Shown here piece after piece: positions 38,797 to 48,503 of a stretch of 64,000 nt of DNA. The stretch is from Pelecanus crispus. Lineage: Eukaryota; Chordata; Aves; Pelecaniformes; Pelecanidae. The notes under the pieces were generated by a model. That model was not told the origin of the DNA, searched no databases, and saw nothing but the letters and a program-made list of their open reading frames with translations. Position numbers and translations under genes: made by a program. The stretch is taken from positions 121,995,809 to 122,059,808 of the forward strand of contig NC_134643.1 of NCBI RefSeq assembly GCF_030463565.1, in the 5' to 3' direction. Positions within the stretch are counted from its first letter, which is position 1; every line of letters starts with the position of its first letter.

Positions 38797-41039
38797 TGAC
38801 TGCCTATAAATCATTCTGTGAAAAACACATTTACAAGCTTTCATAGTTTTAAGCTATGTTTAGTGTTAGGTTGTGGATTGCTTTTCACTGTAATTTGGGA
38901 TAAATTGCCATATGCAGGTTAAGAAATATTAAAAAAGGAGAAAAATATTTAAGCAGCATAACATGGAGAAGTACCTGCATTAGGACATGGCGCTTGTAAC
39001 CAGTTAGTGTGTTGTAGCTCATAAATTACATGAGAATGTGCTCTATTGATGAGAAATGTGAGTATTATTAATAGAATGAGCAGGACAAAGCTAAATTAAA
39101 CACAGGTTTCTTGAAGCTTTTCTGCTGTTTCATTAACCCAACCTTTCCCTAATAAATCCTGTTCCTCCAGTAGCAGTGATCCTGATTACAAGGGGGTTAA
39201 ATTCTGCTCGCTTGAGCCCAGCTGGTGCAATTACTTCAAAGAGAGAGGTGAAAGAAGGGTCCCTCTCTGGGCTGGAAGGTCTGGAAACTGAGCTGCAAAG
39301 AAGTGCCCCGTATTCAGTGAAAATTTTCAGGTTTGAGAACTAGTTTCCTTAGTAGCAGTCCTCTTGATGGTAATGTAACGGCACTGAAGTCAGGCCCACT
39401 TTGGCGTGCAGAGATTTCACAAGGCCTCTCAAGAGTCCACAGCTTCTTTTTTAAAGCACGTAGCCACCAGATAAGGCTAGCCCTAGGAAGAAAAGCCCTG
39501 CTGAGGCATGGCCATAAGGGCAAAAATCAGTCTGCATTAAAGACCTTTGGTACCTTGTTGTTAAGGAAAAGGTCATCATTCAACCATCAGAAGATACCTG
39601 TCCGAGATGTAATTCTGCTGCTACTCACACTGGCAAATTTGTGACGCACACCCTCAAAAATGGTTGCTTTCTTAAAAGGCTTTTGAAGCTGACACATACT
39701 AAGAATGCTGTGTTAATTTTTCTGGTATTAAAGCACGGCTTAGAGACAGCACTTGATTGAAGGTGAAATTCTCAAGATTTTTTTTTATAAGTTCACAATC
39801 TTCACTTGAAAATGGTCCAGACTAGTCAGATTTGGTTTCAGTCGGACAGAAAATTAAATCAGAAATGTATCTAAGATGAAAACACAACCTTCCTGTCTTT
39901 AAATAAAATGTCTCCAATATTTTAATTGCAGTCCATAGGGAATTTACTGAACAAAAGGAGGAAAAATGTCACTTCCTATTGGTAATACTTCATGAGTTCA
40001 TTGTGCTTTCCCGCTCAGACGCTGTGCGTCTAGGTAGAGTGAAGTAGTATGAAACACTTGGAAAGCAAAAAAAGTGGTATGACTTGTCATTTCCTACTGA
40101 TACAAAGTCGGATTAAGCATGGGAAAACTTTAAAGGGAGGAAGGGGGCTTGCTCAGATGACTAAGGCGCAATCCCGTGCTCAACTGGAAAAACCTGAGTG
40201 GTGATTAGCATCCTATCAGCGGAAGGAAGAGAGGCTGAAGACGGACGGAGAGCTTAGGTCACCCGTGGCGCTGGGAAACTGCGTGCAACGCTGGGCGCAG
40301 CCCAGGAGCCTGGCCGCGCGCCCGCTGGGGCTCGGCTCTCCCCCTTTCCGATAGGAAGTCATCACAGCCTGTGCCACTGCACAGTATTGATGGATAGGTT
40401 TTGGTCTGGAAAAAACCCATGCCTTCGTCCTGAGGGTGGAAGAAGGCAGGTTTTTCCTTTTGCTGGCCCCGGGGGCAGGTGTGGGACAGCTCTGGTCCGG
40501 AGCTAGCTCCTTCCTCCTGACTCATGGGGGCAGGTGCCACCCATTTCCCAGTCAGAAAGAAAGGGGACTGATCTACATCCCAACAATTCCCCCTGTTGGC
40601 AGACCATACGAGTGAAAAAATGAATCCTCCTATCAACCCTCCGAAGAGGCTGTCATTTGATTGCAGAGAGCAGGCTGGGCTCCAATGCACAGCAAGCAGG
40701 GCTGAGGGCAGGGGCTCATGGGTGCAGGGCCCTGCTCCAGCTGTCTCCCCAAAACGCTGAGCCCCAGTGAAACTCCCTCCTGAAGAGCCTGGGGCCCACA
40801 GGCCAGCTGATCTCCAGCTGATCTATTTTTGGAAGTTATCTGTCTGGCAGTTAATACTTGTACTCACTAAAATTTATGTATTTTCTTTCTTCATTCTTCA
40901 TCTGTAAGCCTCCATGGGGTTTTAATCCTGAAGCTGACACCGTAACAAAACCCAGGAGTTGGCCTTTTCCACCGGACTTTCACTTTGCTCAAGCCTAGGT
41001 AAAATGAGCATGTCTTAGGGGTGGCCACAGACTGGCAGA
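38797..41039. other. Intergenic sequence downstream of EVA1C
   Basis: This is AT-rich, mostly unique DNA up to about 40.2 kb, followed by a more GC-rich stretch. I see no gene, RNA or recognisable repeat in it. Confidence 0.6.
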
Positions 41040-41305
41040 CTGGCTGGGGTTGGAAGGCACCTCTGGAGGGCATCTGGTCCAACCCCCTGCTCAAGCAGGG
41101 CCACCCAGAGCTGGTTGCCCAGGACCGTGTCCAGGCGGCTTTTGAATATCTCCGGGGATGGAGACTCCACAGCCTCCTTGGGCAACCTGTGCCAGTGCTC
41201 GGCCACCCTCACAGCGAAAAAGCATTTCCCGATGTTCAGAGGGAGCCTCCTGTGTTCCAGTTTGTGCCCATCGCCTCTGGTCCTGCCGCTGGGCACCACA
41301 GGGCC
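41040..41305 (-). mobile_element. CR1 LINE 3' fragment
   Basis: On the complement, the reading frame gives RTRGDGHKLEHRRLPLNIGK, then AVRVAEHWHRLPKEAVESPS and EIFKSRLDTVLGN. This is the C-terminal end of CR1 ORF2, followed by the 3' tail (complement of GGGTTGGAAGGCACCTCTGG). About 265 bp remains. The frame is still open, so it is better preserved than the other CR1 fragments here. Boundaries are judged by eye to about 20 bp. Confidence 0.9.
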
Positions 41306-42286
41306 TTTCCCTGTTTTTTTGTTCACTTCATCCATGCATGTCTTCCATTCGATGGACCTGCTTTGGGGTTCCCAGCTGAAAACAGGGGTGTTCATTCCTG
41401 GTGATGAAGCAACCAAAGTGGCAGCAGATCAGCAGAAACCAGTCTGTAACTTCAAGGTTAGTCCCTTCCTTGGAGGAAAACTGCAAAATAGTTCAATTTT
41501 CCCAACTCCCAGTTCTCTCATCTACTTTTACAACCCTGGAGGAAAAAAATCCTTTGTATTAAAGTGAAGATTAGCAATTTATTTTTCTGTTACTTTTGCA
41601 TATTAGCCTGTAAATGACTTAACAGACCTGATTCCCTCCTGATTTTCCTCCCTGCCTGCTGCCACAGGCTGCAGGTAGGCAGTAAAAGATTTCCACGGGT
41701 GCCAGAGAAGAGCTTGCTTCCCAATATGGAACATTTCACAGCCTCTGGGAATGTGTTTTGAGAAAAAAAAGAAATGTGTTTAATAACGCATGCCTATTTA
41801 AATGTATCTACAAAGATGGTGGCAAAGCTGTATCATGAGCCCCAGCACCAGGAGTAACTCAGCAGGGCAGGGAAAGCAGCTTTTGCTCCAGACCGGGAGG
41901 TGAAGCTTCACTCAGGAGCTGTTCCCTTGACTGAATTGTTTATAGTCTGAGTTTGGATTGCTATTTTATTCTTTTTGCATAAACTTTCCAAGTCTAACTG
42001 GGGAAAGCTACCAATTAGTGGTTCACCTCGTTCCCAGATGTTCGCTGTTCATAGAGTGAAAAGGAAAAACCTGAGAAACAGACACTGAATTATTTTGATC
42101 TTTCTGAAACGACACCCTCTGCAGAAAAAGCATCCAGCTTAGAAAACAGAAAATTAATGGGGAACGTACTTGCCTGACCCAGGCCCACACAAATCACAAT
42201 TTTATGGGAAAACACAGTGTATGCCAATTAAACAGTGTAGATTGAGCCAGGCTCATTTCAATGGCAGGTCTGCTTTACTGTAACAT

Positions 42287-42447
42287 AGAATCATAGAATC
42301 GTTTAGGTTGGAAAAGACCTTTAAGATCATCCAATCCAACCATTAACCTACACTACCAAGTCTACTCTAAGCCAGTCAAGGGTAGACTAGACTAAACCAT
42401 GTCCCGAAGTGCCACATCTACCCGTTTTTTGAACACTTCCAGGGAAA
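42287..42447 (-). mobile_element. CR1 LINE 3'-tail fragment
   Basis: The plus strand reads AGAATCATAGAATCGTTTAG, then GGAAAAGACCTTTAAGATCATCC, CCAACCATTAACCTACACTACC and a TTTTTTGAACACTTCCAGGG block. This is the complement of a CR1 3' end of a subtype similar to the copy at 24286. It stops about 20 bp before the tRNA-like gene. Confidence 0.88.
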
Positions 42448-42467
42448 AGCGTGAGGGAGAAAAGCAT

Positions 42468-42540
42468 TGCTGAAGCCTGGGGTTGAACCAGGGACCTTTA
42501 GATCCTCAGTCTAACGCTCTCCCAGCTGAGCTACTCCAGC
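42468..42540 (-). tRNA. tRNA-Phe-like gene with GAG anticodon
   Basis: Read on the minus strand this folds as a complete 73-nt type I tRNA. Acceptor GCTGGAG pairs with CTTCAGC (one G-U), with A73. The D arm is GCTC/GAGC, the anticodon arm TTAGA/TCTAA with loop CTGAGGA, and the T arm CCTGG/CCAGG with loop TTCAACC. The body (GTTAGACTGA.GATCTAAAGGTCCCTGGTTC) is that of vertebrate tRNA-Phe, but the anticodon is GAG (42505-42507, complement) instead of GAA. The 5-nt variable loop rules out a true tRNA-Leu. A box and B box (GGTTCAACCCC) are intact, and a TTTT terminator follows within 8 nt (complement of 42460-42463). It is either a recently altered but foldable copy or a gene with changed decoding; no CCA is encoded. 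Confidence 0.85.
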
Positions 42541-42632
42541 CCTGCCCCAGCAGCCCAATGAGCAATGGTAAGAGGCGATTGGATTTGGCTGGTTATTAGC
42601 AAGATGTGTAGACTGAAAAAATAAGCAGCAGA

Positions 42633-42761
42633 AATGCCATAGCTGGTATTGACTTCATTTCCAGGCTACGGGCAGAATGCCATAGCTGGTATTGACTTCA
42701 TTTCCAGGCTACGGGCAGAATGCCATAGCTGGTATTGACTTCATTTCCAGGCTACAGGCAG
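42633..42761. repeat. 43-bp tandem repeat, three copies
   Basis: The unit starts AATGCCATAGCTGGTATTGA and ends CCAGGCTACGGGCAG. Copies are 42633-42675, 42676-42718 and 42719-42761. The first two are identical and the third differs at one base (ACGGG to ACAGG), so the expansion is recent. Confidence 0.97.
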
Positions 42762-43099
42762 AAATACATTGAAGAAGGTGCCATAGGGCAGCAGCAACAC
42801 TATGAGGAGGGCATTCGGTGCTAGCAAGAGGATGAAGTTTCAGCAGCAAAATCCCTGCAACTGCCCAGAAAAGCAGCCTAAGAAAATATTACAAAGGAGA
42901 GTTTGCAAGTCCTTTGGACGTAACTATCAGGTTTATGCTACGTGCATAAAATGAAAATGATATGACCCAGCATCAACACCTAAGCTTGCTGGATGGCGAC
43001 GTGCAGTGCTGGTGTGCCTGTTTGAACTCCCCACCCCTGCCTTTAAAATAACCCAGAGTTTTCCACCAGGAATCCCTGGGTGAGGTTGCAGGAAGCAGT

Positions 43100-44448
43100 C
43101 AATAAATCCTTCTGTAAACTCGCACCTTTTATCAGCGGCCACTCAGGTGTGGCGTGCCTAAGGCTGGTGTGGCACTGCAGCCAAAAACCCCCCGGCGTCA
43201 CCCCAGCGATTTGGCGGGCGGCGCCTGTGGTCGGCAGATGGGGTGCTGGTGCCCAGGGTGGCCGGAGGGAGGGGGTGGCAGGGAAGGAAGGTGCGGGCAG
43301 GGCTGGGGGTGAGCTGGGGTGAGGGCAGAACCTGGAGCAATCTGGGAAAGCAAAGCCGGGGAAAAGCAAAACCTGGGAAAGCAAAACCGTACGCGTGCAA
43401 GCAAGGAGCGAAGGACCAAAACCAGGCATGGAAACCTTCCAGTTGGCTTCATCTGCACGTTGGGAAGCATGAGGGGTAAATGACCACAAACATCCTTTTT
43501 TGCAAGATGCGTGGCTAAGCGATGGAGAATTCAAGCATGAGCCAAGGCAGGGGTTTTCACGTCGCCTGTGACATTGTCTGCAGTGGGTTTTCTTGGGCTC
43601 CCAAAGCCCACCCAGCCCCTGTGAAGCAAACAGGGGTCACTCTCCACTGAACTTTGGAGTGAGCCCTGCAAAGCATCACCGAGGCAGCGGCGCTGTTGCT
43701 CTCAGAGGAGATGCGGGTTTGGGTGCCAGGAAGCTCGGTTCCAGCCTGGGAGCACAAAAGGGACACGGAGACCCTGCCAAGGGGCGCGGCTCGGCCCCAC
43801 TGCGTTTGCAGCACACAGAGCCCTCTGCCAGCACGCCGTACTGCCCAGGCCTGTGCCCAAAATACCCCCACTGCTGGTGTGCCTCACCCCACGGTTTCAG
43901 CGGTGCTGAGGGTGCTCCCCGCTCTGCTGCCAGGTGTCACTTTTAGAGATGAAGAGGAAGTGGGGCTCCCGCCAGCCCCCGAGCACTGCTGCCCCAGCAG
44001 ACCCCCGGGCGGCTGACCCACAGTGGCCACCCTTGGTCCCTGCGTTCTGAGATGCCCCTGGCAAACAAAGTCCTCCAGGGATCTTCTTCAGCATCAGGGG
44101 ACTGATTTCTTTTCTCATGTTCTCATTTCTGGAAGGGAAAAAAAAAAAAAAAAAAAACCCAGCCACAACATGTAGCTGTCCCAGTACTGTAGTAAAAAAC
44201 TCCTTTTCCAGCGGTGTAGAAAATGGCCCTCACCCCAGCTCGCCCCCAGCCCTGCCCGCACCCTCCCTGCCACCCCCTCCCTCCGGCCGCCCCGGGCACC
44301 AGCACCCCACCTGCCGACCACAGGTGCCGCCCGCCAAATCGCTGGGGTGACACCAGGGGGTTTTTGGCTGCAGTGCCACACCAGCCTTAGGCACACCACA
44401 CCTGAGTGGCTGCTGATAACAGGTGCGAGTTTACAGAAGGATTTATTG
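43100..44448. repeat. Large inverted repeat (arms ~225 bp, spacer 899 bp)
   Basis: The left arm is 43100-43326 and the right arm is 44226-44448 in inverse orientation. The arms share about 95% identity by eye: roughly 11 substitutions, nearly all transitions, plus one 4-bp indel. Both begin CAATAAATCCTTCTGTAAAC at the outer end and finish GAGCTGGGGTGAGGGC at the inner end, and both contain CACTCAGGTGTGG and CCAGCGATTTGGCGGGCGGC. I recognise no transposon family. No target duplication is visible. The spacer is CpG-rich and contains a 20-base A run (44138-44157). Confidence 0.93.
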
Positions 44449-44948
44449 TGGCTTCTCATGGAGAAAGAGACAAATCCCAGCTTGATGTTACAAACAGCTC
44501 TGGGTGACATCCTGGTTACAGCCCGGGCAGGTATCAGATGCCAGGAACGTGCCTTCAAATGCAGAGGGCACCCAAGAAATAAGCATCCAGGGGGGTGTGC
44601 ATTAGTGACTACCCATTAACAATCCCCGTTGCAGAGTAATTATGGCTATAGAGGATTGCCGGCGTGCCGGCTGCAGGGTGAGTGCTGACCCAGCCCTATA
44701 CAACTTCTCAGACTCTTTTTTAAGACCCTTGCATTTTTAAGACCATGTATTTTTAAGACCCAAAGACATGATGTTAATGCACAGTTGCTTTTCTCTTGGT
44801 GTAGCGAGAGCTTGAAAGCATCAGCCAGAGCTTGCACCTTCTTCATGCAGTAGAGTCAACCAGCCAGGAGATACAAATCCGTAGAAAAACTTGGTAGGTC
44901 CAGTCACAACGGAGCTGCCTGTTGTTTGCTTTTCTTTTGAAAAATCAG

Positions 44949-45075
44949 GCCCCTGAGCAACATGATCTAGTTTTGAAGCTGGATGTACTTCAGAACCAGG
45001 CCCCGCTCCAAGTGCGTAGTAGGACCGGCAGCCCTCAGTAGGTCCTCCCAACCTAAATTGTTCTACAAGCCTGTG
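44949..45075 (+). mobile_element. Possible degraded CR1 3' end
   Basis: GAGCAACATGATCTAGTTTTG and, about 80 bp on, AGGTCCTCCCAACCTAAATT GTTCTA resemble the last part of a CR1 (GAGCAACCTGATCTAGTT ... AGGTCCCTTCCAACC). The middle is not convincing, so this is a weak call. Confidence 0.4.
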
Positions 45076-46569
45076 ACCAGCTCTAACCACAGCTAGAAGC
45101 CAGCCTGCAGAGCTGCAACAACCCCTGCTCTCCAGCCTTTTGGTCGCGGTGCAACTCTACCACCCTGCCGATCTATCCGCAGCAAAAATTTAAATCGAGG
45201 TTTCCATAAAAATCCGTCATTGGGAAAGAGGTGAAGTGTTCTTTTCTGAATGAGGCCACAGGGCGCTGCTGAGGGAGGGAGAGGCAGGAAGAAACAGCTG
45301 CAAATTCAGGACTGACCGCTGCGCTGGGGGCGATTATGGGTTGCATCCTTAAGCTGCGGGAGCTGTCGCTTGGGTGAGAGGCAAAGCAGAGGTGGTGTGA
45401 AATATCACACCACTTCCACAGCGGTGCCCCCAGACCCTGACACGGTACCATGAGTGGCAACTCTATGCTGATTATCAGGGCAAAAAAATCCCCACACAAC
45501 AATTTTTAACTGCAACATTATGAGTACTTGGCTGTATTACTCAGCCTTTGCTGAGAGCTGCTTTCACAAACACAACCCATGGAATAAAACAATAATTACC
45601 TTTTCCTTTTCGTTGAGGAAGTGCCAGATTTCCTATTTTTGCTATAAACTTCCTCATTCTTCACACAACTCCTCTGTAGGTGCTGTAGGGCCCGTACTCA
45701 GCGCAGCCCGGGATGGGGACACGCACCGCCCTCGATGCAGGCGGGCACGTGGGTTTGGGTGAGGCACAGTCACGCTCCCAGCACGTGTGGGCAGCCGGGG
45801 CTGGGGGGTGAGGAGGGGGCAGCCCAAAGGTGCCCCGGGCCACCGCCACCCCATCACCCAGCACCTCGAGATGGTGGGCGAGGACGGGAACAGCCAGCGG
45901 AAAGGCGTGAGCTCGTGCTCTTGGCGACTCCTGACTTGCACACCGACGACAGCCGGGCAGGCGGATGCAATTCGTTGCGTTTTCCTCCAAGACCGGTGTG
46001 CCAGAGCGCCCGGGCTGGGGATGCCACTGGCAGCCAGGAAATCCTCCCGTCTGCTGGCAGGGAGACCTTGCTGCCCGTGGTGACGGGTGTCCTCTGCTTT
46101 CTGGCCCCATCAGGCCAGACCTTTGCAGGCGCCCAGCTCCCACAGTTGTCAGTGCTGAGCAGGAGCAAGAGCTGCACCCCATCGGGACGTCGGCGCTGCC
46201 GAAAGCAGCAGCTCCAGCTCCCTGAGCCCACTGGGCCCCCACCTCTGGCACCGAGTTGGGGACTGGGTGCTCACCGCCCCCCCGGCCACCGCTGCAGCAA
46301 GGGCAGCCCACCACAGGCACCCCATCCTGCAGCCATGCGGACGGCGCTCCCCTCCTGACACGCGCAAAACCCACGACTGAGCACAAGGCTTTGTGGGGTG
46401 GAGCAGAGGGGAACGGAGAGGGAAAATAATCAGGAAATGTCACCGGAGTATTTTTAAAGACTTTGCATATATTAGGCTAACCCTGCTCTAAGGCCTTGCA
46501 GTACAACAGCCAAATTCCAGCTCCCCGGTGGCTTTTGCCCGTGACCCTCACGTGGTAAAACTCAACAGG
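45076..46569. other. Intergenic GC-rich sequence
   Basis: The part from about 45680 to 46370 is CpG-rich and has long open frames on both strands. Those frames are what high GC content alone produces, and none has a recognisable domain. I assign no gene. Confidence 0.5.
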
Positions 46570-46760
46570 AAAATAAGTTTGCGGAGTCGGGAGAACCCAC
46601 CGGCGGGCGCGGGGCAGGCCTGGAGCGGGGTCGGCGTGCCAAGGCAGAGCAGCCCCTGCGGAGCAGCAGCCGCCCCGCACCCCGGGGAGCGCAGCCGACC
46701 CCCCGGCGGGGGGAAGCGGCGCGGGAGCTGTGTCCACGCAGCACCAGGCGCCCATGCCTT
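46570..46760. promoter_or_regulatory. Small CpG island
   Basis: This is a dense cluster of CpG dinucleotides (GGCGGGCGCGGGGC, GGCGGGGGGAAGCGGCGCGG) between AT-rich flanks. In vertebrates such islands usually mark promoters. It lies about 8 kb past the end of EVA1C and 5.7 kb past the end of CFAP298, so it belongs to neither known promoter. No TATA box or first exon can be assigned with confidence. Confidence 0.4.
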
Positions 46761-47140
46761 GCTTCCTCTCATGCTCCTGTTCAGGGAAACCTCCACAGCA
46801 TGTTAAGGACTAGAATGGCATTAGCAACTCTCACCACACGTAATACAAATTTCTGTTAATCAGGATGGTGCTATGGCCACAAAATAAACATTTTAGCAAC
46901 GTTCCGCCGTGCGTCTCCTTTGATAGAGAACAGGTTTTCCCTCTAGAAGGCCACGTCTGCTATCAAACTTCCAGAAACAAACAGTTTAGGAGAAAGATAA
47001 AACGCTTTCACAGATTTGCAGACTTATGTGTGGTATTCCTATCTCATAATTCTCAAATTCTTTAGATATATAAATATCTGTAGGCTTTGCTTTGTTCCTA
47101 TGTTCTTTCATCTTTCTCCAGTAAGTTCATTCAATTTCAG

Positions 47141-47254
47141 CCACAACAAATGAATCCAGCGGATCCACAGATGCTGCTGTGAGAGCTCAGAAGAACATTG
47201 ATCCTATGGACTGTTTAAGAAGAAAACGGCCACAGCAGAGAACAGCGGTCAAAC
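47141..47254 (+). other. Candidate exon of an unknown transcript
   Basis: A pyrimidine-rich acceptor (TTCAATTTCAG) precedes 114 bp without a stop, followed by a donor-like AAAC|GTAGGT. The open frame reads TTNESSGSTDAAVRAQKNID, then PMDCLRRKRPQQRTAVKR, a polar and basic peptide I do not recognise. If the donor is not used, a TAG at 47260-47262 is followed immediately by AATAAA (47263-47268), so it could also be a terminal exon. No similarity supports it; it rests on splice-site and frame evidence only. Confidence 0.2.
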
Positions 47255-47268
47255 GTAGGTAGAATAAA

Positions 47269-48503
47269 ATGGAGTTTCTTCTGTGTTAATTACTTCCTAT
47301 GCCTGATTTTCCCTCGCTTTTAGAGAGGAAATGACAATATTATAAGCACCGTAATCAAAGGTCCTGTTCAAACGCCCCCTCGGAATCCTCCATATAATGG
47401 TAACTTAAAAGTCTTTTTCTCACTGAAACAATAAGTCTCAGCAAGTCTTGGAAATACAATAAAGCTGCTTGGGCTCCTTTGACACGTGTGCCAGCTGCAG
47501 GGGGAACTCTGCCGGGAGGAAGGCACTAGCAACGCCTTAGGGTTTTGTCACGGAAAACCAGTTACTTGCCATCACGGATGTGCAGTGGGGTTTAACGAGC
47601 GAGATCCGGGGAGTATAGATACTTTACTGCTTATGTTCTTTTCATTTTGTCTCCTCTGCTGTTGAATACTTTCCTGGTATCAAGGATGTTAAATCAAATG
47701 GCCAAAAGCCAATGATGACTTCAGTTATTTACAGGACTGGGAGCCCACAGAACAAACTCCTCGGAATAATACTAATCTAAGATGAAAGCTGTATTTGTAA
47801 GAGGGATTCAGTTGGATATATTCAAGCATTCATTATAACTGATCCAAAACATCTGGGAAGCTTCCTGCCAAGGCCACTAATCTCAACGCAGTTATGACTA
47901 AACTAAAGGAACTAAAAAAAGCTACTTTCAAATGGCGAGGAGCCCACAAATAAGTATCGGGGTGCATAAATGCCAATAAATAAGCGCCGCTAGGTAAGGT
48001 CATGTTGGAACCCCTAAAGATCTAAAGATCCTGGAGTGGATCTTTAGACCAGGTAGCTTATGGGCAAGTCCATCTTTTGGGAATCACCCTCCCAGGTTGG
48101 CAGGACAAAAACCACACGGTACAGCTGGCTGTCCTCAGCCAGCTTCTTAAACAGAAAAGATGAGATTTTGGGGAGTGGGAAGTGTTGTCACAAGCAGCAC
48201 AGGAAATGAAGCGATCCCTGGAGGAATTTGGTTTGGGAACCGCCAAGTTATTAACCCCCCCCCCCCCCCCCCCCCCCCCGGATACAGAATGTGCCAGGCT
48301 GCCACACAACTTACTTTAGAAGCTTATAAACAGGGCTACATTTTTTTCTGGCTCCCAAAAGGATGTAAATATTTTAGAACATTGTTGGAAAACAGGGAAG
48401 CAAATGTGCAACAACCCTGAGTCATTAATCTATAAATAGTAATTTGATTTTTTGGAAGGATAGCTATAATTGCCCAAACAAAATAATTACTTTCCTGAAC
48501 CTG
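47269..48503. other. Intergenic sequence
   Basis: I see no gene or known repeat apart from the C homopolymer listed separately. A duplicated TCTAAAGATC/GATCTTTAGA palindrome occurs near 48017-48050. Confidence 0.6.
48255..48279. repeat. 25-base C homopolymer
   Basis: This is an uninterrupted run of C (G on the minus strand) between ATTAA and GGATACAG. The length is approximate because such runs are error-prone in sequencing. The G strand could form a quadruplex. Confidence 0.9.

Noticed and set aside
42468-42540. Reading the tRNA as a true tRNA-Leu(GAG)
   Set aside because: Leucine tRNAs have a long variable arm. This one has a 5-nt variable loop and a phenylalanine body.
45661-46443. 260-residue minus-strand frame (and a 207-residue plus-strand frame over the same bases)
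   Set aside because: Long frames on both strands at once are expected from high GC. There is no domain, splice context or family similarity.
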